This document shows positions 1-11,419 of a stretch of DNA of 64,000 bases, piece after piece (position 1 is the stretch's first letter; each line of letters starts with the position of its first letter). The notes below the pieces were generated by a model, which was not told the DNA's origin, did no database searches, and was given only the letters and a program-made list of their open reading frames with translations. The position numbers and the translations under genes were made by a program. The DNA lies in assembly GCF_000321225.1 (NCBI RefSeq), contig NW_004450481.1:1349356-1413355 (forward strand). Direction: 5' to 3'. Source of the DNA: Odobenus rosmarus divergens. Lineage: Eukaryota > Chordata > Mammalia > Carnivora > Odobenidae.

Positions 1-76
1 ATATTTATAAATTATATATAATAAATATATATTTATTATATATATTTATTGTAATTATTACTAATTACTTAATTAA
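1..76. repeat. AT-rich low-complexity sequence
   Basis: TTTATA/TATATA alternation at the window start. Confidence 0.7.
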
Positions 77-77
77 A

Positions 78-516
78 ACTGGGGCACATGGGTGGCTTAG
101 TCTGTTAAGTATCTGACTCTTGATTTTGGCTCAGGTCATGATCTCAGGTTGTGAGATCGAGCCCTGTGCTGGACTCTGCACTGAGTGTGGAGCCTGCTTA
201 AGATTCTCTCTCTCTCGGGCACCTGGGTGGCTCAGTTGGTTAAGCGACTGCCTTCGGCTCAGGTCATGATCCCGGAGTCCCGGGATCGAGTCCCACATCA
301 GGCTCCCGGCTCAGCGGGGAGCCTGCTTCTCCCTCTGACCTTCCCCCCTCTCATGCTGTTTCTCTCTCTCTCTCTCTCAAATAAATAAATAAAATCTTAA
401 AAAAAAAAGATTCTCTCTCTCTCTCCCTCTCCCTCTGCCCCTCCCTCCTAGAGAACACACAGGCTCTCTCTGTCCTCTCTCTCTCCCTCTCAAAAAATTA
501 AAAAATAAATAAAATA
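78..516 (+). mobile_element. CAN-SINE, older copy hosting the next one
   Basis: Body at 78-216 and CT-rich part with tail at 409-516; the middle is interrupted by another SINE. Confidence 0.75.
217..408 (+). mobile_element. CAN-SINE nested in the previous one
   Basis: Full body and AAATAA tail, flanked by AGATTCTCTCTCTCTC on both sides (target-site duplication). Confidence 0.85.
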
Positions 517-755
517 GGGGCGCCTGGGTGGCTCAGATGGTTAAGCATCTGCCTTCGGCTCAGGTCATGATCCCGGGGTCCTGGGATCAAGTCCCACATC
601 GGGCTCCTGGCTCAGCAGGGAGTCTGCTTCTGCCTCTCCCTCTCCCTCTGCCTCTCCCCCTACTCATGCTCCTCTTTCTGTATCTCTGTGTCTCAAATGA
701 ATAATAATAAAAAAAATCTTTAAAAAAAATAAATAAATTTTAAAATAAATAAATA
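517..755 (+). mobile_element. CAN-SINE
   Basis: Full length; inserted directly after the tail of the previous copy. Confidence 0.85.
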
Positions 756-938
756 GGGACACCTGGGTGGCTCAGTCGGTTGAGCTGCTGCCTTCAGCTA
801 GGGTCATGGTCCCAGAGTCCTGGGCTCGGGCCCTGCATCGTGCTTCCTGCTCAGTAGTGAGCCTGTTTCTCCCTCCCCTTCTCTCTCTGCTGCTCCCCCT
901 GCTTGTGCTGTGTGTGTCAAATAAATAAATAAAATCTT

Positions 939-986
<48 letters not shown>

Positions 987-988
987 AA
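756..988 (+). mobile_element. CAN-SINE with long (AAAT)n tail
   Basis: Fourth same-strand copy in a row; its tail is expanded to about 65 bases of AAATA units (923-988). Confidence 0.85.
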
Positions 989-994
989 TTCTGG

Positions 995-1645
995 ATATTA
1001 ATCCCTTAGCAGTTATGTGATTTGCAAATATTTCCTCCTGGGAGTTGTCTTTTCACTTGTGATGGTGTCCTTGGATGCACAATAGTTTTTATTTTTCATA
1101 AAGTCCAATTTATTTTTTCTTTTGTTGTCTGTCCTTTTGGTGTCATATCTAAGAAATCATTGCTAAATCCAATGTTTTAAAGCCTTTCCTTAATGTTTTA
1201 TTCCAAGGGTTTTATAGGTTTAGCTCTCACATTCAGGTCTTTGTTCCATATTGAGTTAATTTTTTATATAGTGTAAGGCAAGAGTCAAACTTCATTCTTT
1301 GGCTTGTGGATATCCAGTTTTCCCAGCACCATTTATTGAAAATACTCTCTCCTCCCTCCCCCATTAAATGGTCTTAGCATCCTTGTCAAAATAATTTGAC
1401 CATAGGGGCACCTGGGTGGCTCACTCGGTTAAGCTTCTGACTCTCGATCTCGGCTCAGGTCTTAATCTCAGGGTTGTGAGTTCAAGCCCTGCATTGGGCT
1501 CCATGCTCACCATGGAGCCTACTTAAAAATTAATAATAATAATTTGACCATATATACAAGTATTTGTTTCTGGGTTCTTCATTCTATTCCATTGGTCTAC
1601 ATGTCTATTTGGGTTCTGGATCCAATTCCAGTGTATAGAATGTAT
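995..1645 (-). repeat. L1 ORF2 fragment
   Basis: Typical antisense L1 ORF2 C-terminal text ('gatttgcaaatatttcctcc', 'ttggtgtcatatctaagaaa'). It is interrupted by a SINE (1405-1540) with a perfect TSD. It resumes after an LTR insertion at 3425. Confidence 0.8.
1405..1540 (+). mobile_element. CAN-SINE, short form
   Basis: Perfect 12-base duplication AATTTGACCATA at 1393-1404 and 1541-1552. Confidence 0.9.
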
Positions 1646-1951
1646 AGAAGGGGGTTTTCTTCATACGACCAAGCAATTCTCAGAACATCGGGTGGCTGTC
1701 ACAATTCAACCCAATTTTGACATTTATTGACGACAGCATCAGATTCCATAGGTTAAGGTCTCAGTCCCACAAGGCTGCCCCCACCCTTTTCAGATGACAG
1801 TTGCAAGTCCAGGTTGTCATCCGGGCTTCTTACTGATCAACTATAGATTGGTTGTTCAACGATACCTTCCAATTCAGGCTACCAATCTTTTTTTTTTTTT
1901 TTCAGGTTACCAGTCTTAAGTCCAGGTTGTTACCTGTACTTTTTTTACTTT

Positions 1952-2275
1952 TTAAAGATTTTATTTATTTATTTGATAGAGAGAGACACAGCGAGAGGGG
2001 GAACACAAGCAGGGGGAGTGGGAGAAGCAGGCTTCCCGCTGAGCAGGGAGCCCAACGCGGGGCTTGATCCCACTGGGGTCACGACCTGAGGCGAAGGCAG
2101 ACGCTTAACGACTGAGCCATTCAGGCGCCCCTTGTTTTTTTTTTTTTTTTTTTTAATGTAGGTTCCCCGCCTAGTATGGAGCCCAGCTCGGGGCTTGAAC
2201 TCATGACCCTAAGATCAAGACCTGAGCTGAGATCAAGAGTCGGATGCTTAATCAACTGAACCACCCAGCACCTCA
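1952..2275 (-). mobile_element. two CAN-SINEs, one inside the tail of the other
   Basis: A full copy at 1952-2130 followed by an older short copy at 2150-2275, both antisense. Outer duplication TTACCTGTACT at about 1930 and 2277. Confidence 0.75.
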
Positions 2276-2585
2276 TTACCTGTACTTCTGACCAACTGGC
2301 TACAAATCAGATGTTCCCATGAACCCCTCCTTGGGTTTGATTAAATTGCTAAAGAGGCTTACAGTACTCAGAAAGCCCATTTACTCTCTACACTATCAGT
2401 TTATTATAAAAGGATATAATTAAGGAAGAACCAGATGGAAGAGATGCATAGAGCAAGGTTTGGGGAAAGGGCGTGGAGCTTCCATGCTTTCTCCCAGTAC
2501 AACACTCCTCAAATCTTCAAGTGTTCACCAACCTGGAAGCTCATAACATAGTTTTTATTGAGTTTTTTTGAATATTTTGTTTATT

Positions 2586-2765
2586 GGGGCGCCTGGGTGG
2601 CTCAGTTGGTTAAGTGGCTGCCTTTGGCTCAGGTCATGATCCCGGGGTCCTGGGATCGAGTCCCGCATCAGGCTTCCTGCTCAGCAGGGAGTCTGCTCCT
2701 CCCCTGCCTGCCATTCCCCCTGCTTGTGCTTGTTCTCTGTCTCTCTGTCTCTCTTGCTCTCTCCA
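2586..2765 (+). mobile_element. CAN-SINE, left arm of an inverted pair
   Basis: Lacks its A-rich tail and meets the next copy tail-to-tail. Confidence 0.8.
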
Positions 2766-2946
2766 TTTATTTGACACAGAGAGAGCGAGAGAGTGAGAGC
2801 ATGAGCAGGGTGGAGGGGCAGAGGGAGAGGGAGAAGAAGACGCCCTGCTGAGCAGGAAGCCTGACACAGGGCTCCATCCCAGGACCCCAGGATCACGACT
2901 TGAGCCAAAGGTAGACACTTAACCGACTGAGCCACCCAGGTGCCCC
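2766..2946 (-). mobile_element. CAN-SINE, right arm of an inverted pair
   Basis: Antisense body ending CAGGTGCCCC; begins at ATTTATTTGACA without a spacer from the previous copy. Confidence 0.8.
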
Positions 2947-3424
2947 TTGTGGAAGGTTTTTATGGAGGTTTTTATGGAGGCTTCGTGACATAGGCAAGGT
3001 TGATTAAATCATTGGCTATTGGCGATTTATTCAACCTCCAGTCCCTCTCCCCTCCCCAGAAATCAGGAGGTGGGGCTCAAAGTTCCAACCTTCTATTGAT
3101 TCCCCTGGCAACCAGTCCCATCCTTAAGTATTTTTCAAAAGTCACCCCACTAACATAAAACCCATTGCAGTGGAAAAGGGCTTGTTATGAATAACAAGAC
3201 ACCCATTCCACTTCTATGGCTCTGAAGCATGTTAATGAACTGAGGACAGGAGATGAACTGTTATAACAAAATATGCTCCCATCACTCTTATACTGTGGAA
3301 ATTCCAAGGGTTTTGAGAGCTATGAGTTAGGAACTGTGAATGAAGACCATATATATATGAGAAATGTATTTTGGTCATCTGAATGACCAAATATGTATCT
3401 CTCTTATAAATCTCAATATTATGA

Positions 3425-4700
3425 TGTCTATTACATTGTTTTGGCTATTTGGGGTCCCTTGAGATTCCATATGAAATTAATGATAGATTTTTCTATTTCT
3501 TAATAAAACACCATTGGAATTTGATAGGTATTGAATTGACTCTGTAGATCGCTTTGGGTAGTGTTGATACCTTAACAATCTTAAGTCTCCCAGTGCATGA
3601 ACATGGGATGTCTTCCTATTTGTCTTTTAAATTCTTTCAGGAACATTTTGTAGTTTTTAGTGTACAAGCCTTTCACCTCCTTGGCTAAGTGTTTCCTAAT
3701 ATTTTATTCTCTTTTATTTTATTTTTATTTTTTTAAAGATTTTGTTTATTTGACAAAGAGAGAGAGAGAGCAAGAAAGCACGACCAGGGGAGCAGCAGGC
3801 AGAGGGAGAAGCAGGCTCCCTGCTGAGCAGGGAGCCCGATGCTGGGCTCGATCCCAGGACCCCGGGATCATGACCTGAGCCAAAAGCAGACGTTTAACAA
3901 CTGAGCCACCCAGGCACCCCTATTTTATTCTTTTTTAATGTTATTGTAAATGAAATTGTTTTCTGAAATTTTTTTCATAATGGCTCATTATTAGTGTATA
4001 AAAATGCAACTGAATTTGTGTATTGATTAGTATCTTGCAAAATTCTACCTTGCAACTTTGTTGAATTGGTTTATTAGGTCTGACAGTTTCTTTTGTGGAA
4101 TCTTTAGGGCTTTCCTATAATATCATTCCGTTTGCCAACAGAAATTATTTTATTTCTTCCTTTCCAATTTGGTGTTTTTTATTTCTTTTTCATGTCTAAT
4201 TGCTTTGGCTAGAAATGCTAAAGTGACATTTATAGAAGTGACGAAAGCAGACATCTTTGTCTTATTCCTGATCTTAGAAGAAAGGCTTTCAATTTTTCAC
4301 CACTGAGTATAAGGTGAGCTGTGGGTTTTTCATATGTTAAGGTAGTTTTCTTCTATTCCCAGTTTGTTGAATGTTTTTAATCATAAAGGGGTGTTACTTT
4401 CTTTCAAATGCTTTTTTTTTTTTGCATCATTTGAGATGATCCTGTTTTTTCCCTTCATTTTGTTAAAGTGGAAAATTACTTTGATAGTTTCATATGTCAA
4501 ACCATCCTTGCATTCTAGGAATAAATCTCACTTGGTCATGGTGTATATAATCTTTTTAATGTGCCGCTGACATCAGTTTGCTAGTATTTTGTTAAGGATT
4601 TTTGCATTATTGTTCATAAGGGATATTGGTTTGTAGTTTTCCTTTCTAATGTCTGTCTGATTTTGGTATCAGGGTAGTGCAATTTTTTTTCTTTTAAAGC
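3425..4700 (-). repeat. L1 ORF2 fragment (continuation, RT region)
   Basis: Continuous antisense L1 ORF2 ('ttttggctatttggggtccc', 'ctttgggtagtgttgatacc'), more 5' in L1 terms than the 995-1645 piece. It is broken by a - strand SINE at 3734-3920. Confidence 0.8.
3734..3920 (-). mobile_element. CAN-SINE within L1
   Basis: Flanked by TATTTTATTCT on both sides. Confidence 0.85.
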
Positions 4701-4804
4701 TGAGACTTTTTGTGCCAACTAAAGAAATTTTTGCTTAACCTATAATCATTAAGACATTCTCCTTTATTTCTAGGAGCTGTATTGTTTTAAGAGTTAAGCT
4801 TTTG

Positions 4805-4997
4805 GGGGACACCTGGGTGGCTCAGTCGGCTGAGTGTCTGCCTTCAGCTCAGGTCATAATCTCAGGGTCCTGGGATGAGTCCCGCATTGGGTTCCTTGCT
4901 TGGAGGGGAACCTGCTTCTCCCTCTGCCTGCCGCTCCCCCTACTTGTGCTCTCTCTTTCTGACAAATACATAAATACAATCTTTAAAAAAAAAAAAA
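4805..4997 (+). mobile_element. CAN-SINE
   Basis: Body and A-rich tail present. Confidence 0.85.
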
Positions 4998-5140
4998 GAG
5001 TCAAACTTTTTGTATGAAACATTTTTTCCCTGAATCTCAAGTGAATTATCTTGGCACCTTTGTCAAAAATCAAGTGGTCAATACATGTGTGGGTTATTTC
5101 TTGACTCTCTATTTTGGTTCACTGGTCTATTTCTCTATCC
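4998..5140 (-). repeat. L1 fragment
   Basis: Antisense L1 text ('cttggcacctttgtcaaaaa', 'ttcactggtctatttctcta'). Confidence 0.6.
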
Positions 5141-5363
5141 CAGTGTTTCTCGTTCTTGGCATTATTGATACTTGAGTCTAAATCATCCTTTGTGGTGGGG
5201 ACTGTCCTGCTGTAGCTACAGTGTTGTAGGATATGTGGTAACATCCCCCGCCTTGACTTACCCAATGCCAGTAGCACTTCCCTGAGTCATGACAACCAAA
5301 AATATCTCCAGACATTGCCCAATATCCCCTGGGGGCAAAACTGCCCCTGGGTGAGGACCACTG
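5141..5363 (-). repeat. MER5A-like hAT DNA transposon fossil
   Basis: Reads as the reverse of MER5A ('catgacaaccaaaaatatct' then 'ccagacattgcccaatatcc') and ends in GACCACTG, complementing the CAGTG terminus. Confidence 0.75.
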
Positions 5364-5742
5364 GTCTATGCCTATACCACCACTACCTTGTCTTGATCAC
5401 CATAGCTTTATAGTAAGACCTCCCAGAGTCAGCAGAGATCAGGGACTCTGAGCCCTTGAACGATGTTTCCTGGTCCTGGCCCAAGGCAATGCATTGGTGT
5501 GTATGGGGGACATTTTGGGGTTCAGAAAAGTGAAGGGCTAGGGGTTAAAAAAAAAGATAGTCCAAATGTCCATCTCAAGAGACTGGAATATAGGTCATAG
5601 TGATTTCAGGGGACAGAAACCAGGCTGGTGATAAAAAGATCAGGGTGGGACTTCACAGGACTCCAGGTGACAGGAAGAAAAAGTTGCCTAGTCATACCCT
5701 TAATCAGGTCTCACTCTGATTAAAAAAAAAAAAAAAAAGAGT
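5364..5742. other. no gene or repeat recognised
   Basis: Between the two MER5A fossils. It contains an A-run (5724-5739) but no open frame or family I can name. Confidence 0.5.
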
Positions 5743-5969
5743 CAGTGCCAGAATTTCTCAGTCATGGCACTGTTGACATTTTGGGCTGAATAAGCCTCTA
5801 TTATCGAGTGCTGTTCTGTGGATTAAAGAGTGTTGAGAAGTATTCCTGGCTTTCACCCACTAGATGCCAGTAGCATCCTCCCACCCCCTAAGCTGTGATA
5901 ACCAAAGATGTCTTCAGATATCACCAGTGTTTCCAGAGGAGCAAAATCATTCCCGGTTGAACACCACTA
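5743..5969 (-). repeat. second MER5A-like fossil
   Basis: Same layout as the copy 600 bases upstream ('tggcactgttgacattttgg' to 'ttgaacaccact'), more diverged. Confidence 0.75.
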
Positions 5970-6061
5970 TTTTATGCTCAAAAAAAGTCAAGATGGTATA
6001 TGTAGGGTTTCCTTTTCCATAGTATATATTTAATTTTTATTTTATTTATTTATTTATTTAT

Positions 6062-6236
6062 TAAAGATTTTATTTTTTTATTTGAGAGAAAAAGAGCACA
6101 AGTGAGGGGGAGAGACAGAGGGAGAAGTAGACTCCCTGATAAACAGGGAGCCTGTTGTGGGGCTTGGTCCCAGAGTCTCGAGATCATGACCTGAGCCAAA
6201 GGCAGACATTTAACTGACTGAGCGATTCAGACGCTC
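6062..6236 (-). mobile_element. CAN-SINE, diverged
   Basis: Flanking TATATTTAATTTTTA copies mark the duplication. Confidence 0.8.
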
Positions 6237-6239
6237 TTA

Positions 6240-7110
6240 TATTTAATTTTTAAAGTCATTCATTTTTATAATCAAAATAGAAGAATATTTTAAAATAATT
6301 GACATTTATTGAGCCTGTACTATGTGCCAATTGGTTTACCCATATTAGACATGTTGGTGTTTATTGAACAGTGACTTAGTAGCAAGGACCCTTTTTGGTA
6401 ATTATTTTATTGATTTATTTTTTAATTAATTGACTTTGTATTTTAGAGCAGTTTTAGAGTTACAGAAAGATTGAGCAGAATGTTTAGAAAGCTCCCATAG
6501 GGGTGCCTGGGTGGCTTAGTTGGTTGAGTGACTGTCTTCAGCTCAGGTCATGATCTCAGGGTCCTGGGATTGAGCCCTGCTTCGGGCTCCCTGCCTAGCA
6601 GGCAGTCTGCTTCTCCCTCTCCCTCTGCTGCTCCCCCTGCTTGTGCTCTTTCTCTAGTTCTCTCTCTCTCAAATAAATAAATAAAATCTTTAAAAATAAA
6701 AAAGCTCTCACAGACTTCTCTCTCCCCCACAGCCCCAGTTTCCCCTATTAATAACATTACATCTTTCATTAGTGTGGTATATTTGTTACAGTTGATGAGT
6801 GAGTATTGGTACATTATTATTAATGGAAGTCCACAGTTTACTCTTTGTGTTGTATATTCTATGAGTTTTGACAAATATGCAATGTCATGTCTCCACCATT
6901 ACAGTATCCTACAGAATAACTTCATTGTCGTAAAAATCCTGTGTTCCACCTATATTGGTCTTGCATTCAGTCTCTTCATCAGTTCTATCTATTTTGTTTG
7001 TTTACTCTTTCTGATTTTCTATCAATGATAGTATCATCTGGTCTCAATTCTTTTTCTTATTTTATTACATTGGCCAGCACCTCTGCATCAGCATTTAAAT
7101 CTTTTTTTTT
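6240..7110 (-). repeat. L1 3'-region-like sequence, diverged
   Basis: Text such as 'gagcagttttagagttacag' and 'tacattattattaatggaag' matches old L1 3' ends in antisense. It is split by the SINE at 6500-6700. Confidence 0.45.
6500..6700 (+). mobile_element. CAN-SINE
   Basis: Flanked by AGCTCCCATA and AGCTCTCACA. Confidence 0.85.
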
Positions 7111-7112
7111 TT

Positions 7113-7301
7113 TGAAGATTTTATTTATTTATTTGACAGAGAGATAGACAGAAGAGCACAAGCAGAGGGAATGGCAGAGGAAGAGGGAGAAGCAGGCTCT
7201 GCACTGAGCAGGGAGCCTGATGTGGGACTCGATCCCAGGACCCTGGCGTCATGACCTGAGCCAAAGGCAGACACTTAACCATCTGAGCCACCCAGGTGCC
7301 C
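7113..7301 (-). mobile_element. CAN-SINE
   Basis: Flanked by TGCATCAGCATTTAA and TGCACCAGCATTTAA. Confidence 0.88.
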
Positions 7302-7490
7302 TGCACCAGCATTTAATAGCAGCCATGGCTGTGGGCAATCCATCCCTGACCTGGAATATGTTACCTCCTCTGTTTCACCATCCAGCATGATGCAGATAAT
7401 TTCTTTCTAATCATGGTCTTTGATCAGACTAATTTTTTCCTAGTCCCCATTAACTAAGAACTTTTTATTTTTTTTATTTTTTATTTTTTT

Positions 7491-7674
7491 AAAGATTTTA
7501 TTTATTTGAGAGAGAGAGAACGAGAGACAGAGAGCACGAGAGGGAAGAGGGTCAGAGGGAGAAGCAGACCCCCCGCTGAGTGGGGAGCCCGATGTGGGAC
7601 TCGATCCCGGGACTCCAGGATCATGACCTGAGCCAAAGGCAGTCGCTTAACCAACTGAGCCACCCAGGCGCCCC
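7491..7674 (-). mobile_element. CAN-SINE
   Basis: Flanked by AACTAAGAACTTTTT on both sides. Confidence 0.88.
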
Positions 7675-7711
7675 AACTAAGAACTTTTTAAAAATCAGAA
7701 GTGGTTGCTGA

Positions 7712-7905
7712 GGGGCGCCTGGGTGGCTCAGTCGTTGGGCGTCTGCCTTTGGCTCAGGTCATGGTCCCAGGGTCCTGGGATCGAGCCCCTCATCGGGCTC
7801 CCTGCTCCGCGGGAGGCCTGCTTCTCCCTCTCCCACTCCCCCTGCTTGTGTTTCCTCTCTTGCTGTGTCTCTCTCTGTCAAATAAATAAAATCTTAAAAA
7901 AAAAA
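7712..7905 (+). mobile_element. CAN-SINE, younger-looking subtype
   Basis: Flanked by AGTGGTTGCTGA and AGTGTTTGCTGA. Carries the TGTGTCTCTCTCTGTCAAATAA end shared with the copies at 16.5, 19.6 and 26 kb. Confidence 0.88.
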
Positions 7906-7917
7906 AGTGTTTGCTGA

Positions 7918-8130
7918 ATGTTATCCAATGCTTTTCCAGCACAGTGAGACAATCATCTGGTATTTTTCTCCTTTCATCTCTTCATTGAGTAACTGAGGCT
8001 TTCTGACACTGAACTTTCCTTGCCTTTTGGGGGAAGAAAAAAAAAAAAAACCCTGCGTGCCCCTGGTATGTTGTTCTTTAAAGTGCAGCTGAACTCAATT
8101 TGCTGATATTTTATTTAGCATTTTTGCATG
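7918..8130 (-). repeat. L1 ORF2 fragment
   Basis: Antisense L1 text ('gttatccaatgcttttccag'), diverged. Confidence 0.6.
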
Positions 8131-9271
8131 CAGCCAGGCTCCTGACCCTTTCCTGGCATCTGCTTATCCTGCCTCTGAGCTGATTCCCACAGGGTGTCGG
8201 GGAGGGTCCGCTCAGAACATCTGCATCAGCTTAACCAGGTGACTTCAACTCAGCAGCTCCCCAGTCCCCTTCCCAGAACTGCTCCTCTTCCAGGTAACCC
8301 TGCTACCCAGGGAAGCCTTCTGCTGCCCACTTACCTTCTAGACCCCATTCCTTAGTACTGTTGATTCATTCTACTAAGTGGGGGAAGGGGCCAGCCACAA
8401 AGCTCCCCACTCCCCCAACACTCCAGGGCCTCAGGCTTGTCTCAGTCTCCCCTGCTGATCTTGGCATCTGCAGCTGCAGCTGAGGCGAACAGAGGCCCCA
8501 AATTCTTGTTGTTCTGGTGCTGTGAGAGAGTTGTCAAGAAGCCAGACTGAACAAAAGACAGGACCTGGTGGGAAGCAGGTAAGTTTCCACTGGTCTGACC
8601 CCACCTGTCTCCTCCCTAGGTCCACAACTTGGGTCAGCTTCAGGCTTAGCTGGCTCCAGGCACACCTGGGGCAGAGCGGTGCAAGGATAAAGGATCCACC
8701 TTATATCCTGTCCTCCTTGGGGCCAGGTCTCAGACTGGGGCTGGTATCTGGGATTCCCCCTAAATCAGCAGCTCCTGAGGAGGCAGCTCACCTCACACCA
8801 GCGCAACCCAAAATATAGAATCTCAGTGAAATTGCTGTGCAAACTGCAGCCAGTTGCTGCCCCTCTCTGGGTCATCCACATCACTTTCTCCAAATTCTGA
8901 CCTGGCAATAGGTCACTCAAAAAGCAGGTCAAACGCATTGTTGCCCTGGCAACACAGAGCTCCTACATCATGGAAAAAAAAGATCAAGAGAGAGAAAGAT
9001 TTTCTTTTCTTTTTTAAATGCATACTGGATCATATTCACGTTGCTCTGAAATTTACTTTTTCCTTTCAAGAGTTAATCATAGAAATGTTTCCAAGGCAGT
9101 AATTATAAATCTGATTCATCTTTTGATTTCTTTTAAAAAATTTTGATTTTTCTTGTTACCTTTTTGTCACACAATATTAAGTTTAAAGAGCCAGATTGTT
9201 CTGGAAGGCTTATTATGAAAATCTGTGGCCCCCGACAGCTCCCATGTTTGATGAAATCAAGAAAAATATCT
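8131..9271. other. mostly unique intergenic sequence
   Basis: Moderately GC-rich. The open frames seen here are short and match nothing I recognise. No exon signals are paired convincingly. Confidence 0.5.
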
Positions 9272-9472
9272 GGGGGGCGCCTGGGTGGCTCAGTTGGTTA
9301 AGTGACTGCCTTCGGCTCAGGTCACGATCCTGGAGTCCCGGGATCGAGTCCCACATCGGGCTTCCTGCTTGGCGGGGAGTCTGCTTCTCCCTCTGACCCT
9401 CTTCCCTCTCGTGCTTTCTATCTCTCATTCTCTCTCTCTCTCAAATAAATAAATAAAATCTTTAAAAAAAAA
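9272..9472 (+). mobile_element. CAN-SINE, first of a tandem pair
   Basis: Followed by a copy of the flank (AATATCTGG). Confidence 0.88.
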
Positions 9473-9477
9473 ATATC

Positions 9478-9679
9478 TGGGGCACCTGAATGGCTCAGTT
9501 AGTTAAGCGACTGCCTTTGGCTCAGGTCATGATCCTGGGGTCCTGGGATCGAGTCCCGCATTGGGTTCCCTGCTCTGCGGGGGGGGGGGGGGTTGCTGCT
9601 TCTCCCTCTCCCTCTGCCTGCCGCTCCCCCTGCTTGTGTTCTCTCTCTCTGTCAAATAAATAAAATCTTTTTAAAAAAT
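9478..9679 (+). mobile_element. CAN-SINE, second of a tandem pair
   Basis: Contains a run of 14 G (9579-9592). The pair is bracketed by ATCAAGAAAAATATC at about 9257 and 9678. Confidence 0.88.
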
Positions 9680-9779
9680 CAAGAAAAATATCAACACAAT
9701 TGTGGGAGAAATATGAACGGGTTGGAGGGATCTGGAATCATGGGTGTTAAGGAATGAGGGTGTTTGAACTGGAGCCACA

Positions 9780-10055
9780 CACCTGAACAAGCCTCCCTCT
9801 TGCCCACCTCCAACCTACTGATCTCAGATCTTCTTTACTCACACTCTCAATCAGCCCCTTGGTCTCCCCTCTCTACGTTCTGTCCTCTACCTTGCCCCCA
9901 ACTCCTGAGGGATCTAACACCCAGCCTCCCTCCCCAGCTCACATATCCTGCATAGCTCCCTACTGCTCTCAGAACAAAATGCATCTGGTAGCATGAAGCC
10001 AACTCTAATCCCCTGCGGCTCCTCTTCCTTCCCCTCCTTCTGCCCACCCCCAGTG
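9780..10055 (+). repeat. L2 fragment
   Basis: L2-like text in sense ('tccctactgctctcagaaca'), low complexity of C/T, no open frame of note. Confidence 0.45.
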
Positions 10056-10057
10056 AG

Positions 10058-10180
10058 ATGTTGAGGGCCCTGGACTTAGAGCCAGGCAGAACTGAGTTAG
10101 AATCCTAACTTTGCTGTCTACCAGCTAAGCATGGGCATCTCACTCTCTTGGAGTTTCACTTTCCTGGTCCATAAATATGG
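10058..10180 (+). repeat. MIR fragment
   Basis: MIR core layout: 'ctggacttagagccaggcag', 'actgagttagaatcctaact', then 'gagtttcactttcctggtcc'. Confidence 0.65.
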
Positions 10181-10376
10181 GTGTATGTTCTAAGGAGGTG
10201 GATAGTTCTGGGTGCAGTAAAGGCACTGCCCATGACCAAAGGCATTGCCAGGATGACTGCAGGCTCGGAGAGGACCCCAGCCCAGGGCTGCTTGTGGAGG
10301 TCCACGTTTGACGAAGGGAAAGAGGCACCCGGTTGGCCTTTCTCAGGGCCAAGTGAAAATTATGTGATTTGAAGCG

Positions 10377-10978
10377 GGGTTTCGTGAGCCAATGGTCAGG
10401 AAAGAATCCTTGAAACGTTTCTGGTGCAAAAAGGTGGTTTGATGATAGCACGGGGACAGAACCCATGGGCAGAAACAGCAGCACTGGGATTGTGATGAGC
10501 AGTTGATTATACACTTTGGAGTTGGGGGAGGTAAAGATAAAGGAAGTTTCCAAAAGGATTTTCTTATGTTAAAGAAGACTCACAGGATCCTGGAGGCCTG
10601 GCTGTTGTCAAGCTAAGGTGGTTTTTCTGTCTAGCAAGACATTAACAGTAAGATTGGGAGTTCCTGGAGGAAGGCTACGCTCTGCTTGCTCAAGTATTTG
10701 TGGATGGGGGGCGCCTGGGTGGCTCAGTCGGTTAAGCGTCTGCCTTCAGCTCAGGGGATGATCCCAGGGTCCTGTGATCAAGCCCCACATCAGGCTCCCT
10801 GCTCAGCAGGGAGTCTGCTTCTCCCTCTCCCTCTGCCCCTCCTCCAGCTTGTGCTCTCTTTCTCTCTCTCTCAAATAAATAAATAAAAATCTTTAAAAAA
10901 AAAGTATTTATGGATGGGCTACAAGTTCTAAGAAAATTTAATTGTATCTACATTTCCTTTTACCTTTCTTCTCCATGT
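10377..10978 (-). repeat. solo ERV LTR of the same family
   Basis: Shares the blocks 'tggtgcaaaaaggtggttt' and 'actcacaggatcctggagg' with the other two LTRs. It is split by a + strand SINE at 10707-10901 flanked by AAGTATTT(G/A)TGGATGG. No internal viral sequence lies next to it on the left, so it is a solo LTR or a remnant of a second element. Confidence 0.6.
10707..10901 (+). mobile_element. CAN-SINE within an LTR
   Basis: Flanked by AAGTATTT(G/A)TGGATGG. Confidence 0.88.
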
Positions 10979-11419
10979 CAAAATCACACCCCAGGTACGC
11001 AAGGGCTGCAGGGGACCCAGAGATTGCATTTACTGGGAGGAAGGGTCAACCCAAGAAAGCAAATAGCAGCTTTGAGTCCCCGACAGGCGTGGTCCCATGT
11101 TGACTCTTGTCCCCACCCCAGCCCACCCGGGGCCACCACCAGCCACACAAAGGTGCAGGGTGTTTGCTAAATTCAATCCTTGCTCAAACATTTGTTTTCA
11201 AGACAAGTTGCCTGCAGAGGCCCCATGCCCTTTAGCCAGGGTCAGAGCCCACAGCTGGGGCGGAGAAGGCGAGGCGCTTGTCAGAGAGGCTGCACGCAGC
11301 TGGACCAAGGGCTTCTCTCCAGGCCCGACACTGGGCCAGGAGTCCTGCCGTGAGAGCACATGCACCACTCAGGGTGACGTTGTTTTTTGGGGGTGGTGTT
11401 GTTGGTGTATTGGTGGGGT
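10979..11419. other. sequence between two LTRs, unassigned
   Basis: GC-richer than its surroundings. Short open frames are present on both strands but none resemble a known protein. Confidence 0.4.

Larger units (their letters stand above)
1645..3424. repeat. LTR-like insertion within the L1, carrying nested SINEs
   Basis: The L1 text stops near 1645 and resumes near 3425. Between are LTR-type sequences ('ccccttggcaaccagtccc'-like text at about 3103, 'gaaattccaagggttttgag' at 3299) plus SINEs at 1952-2275 and 2586-2946. I think it is an ERVL-class LTR, but the family is not certain. Confidence 0.45.

Noticed and set aside
8522..8818. 98-residue frame considered as a gene
   Set aside because: No homology, no promoter or poly(A) site nearby, and weak codon pattern.
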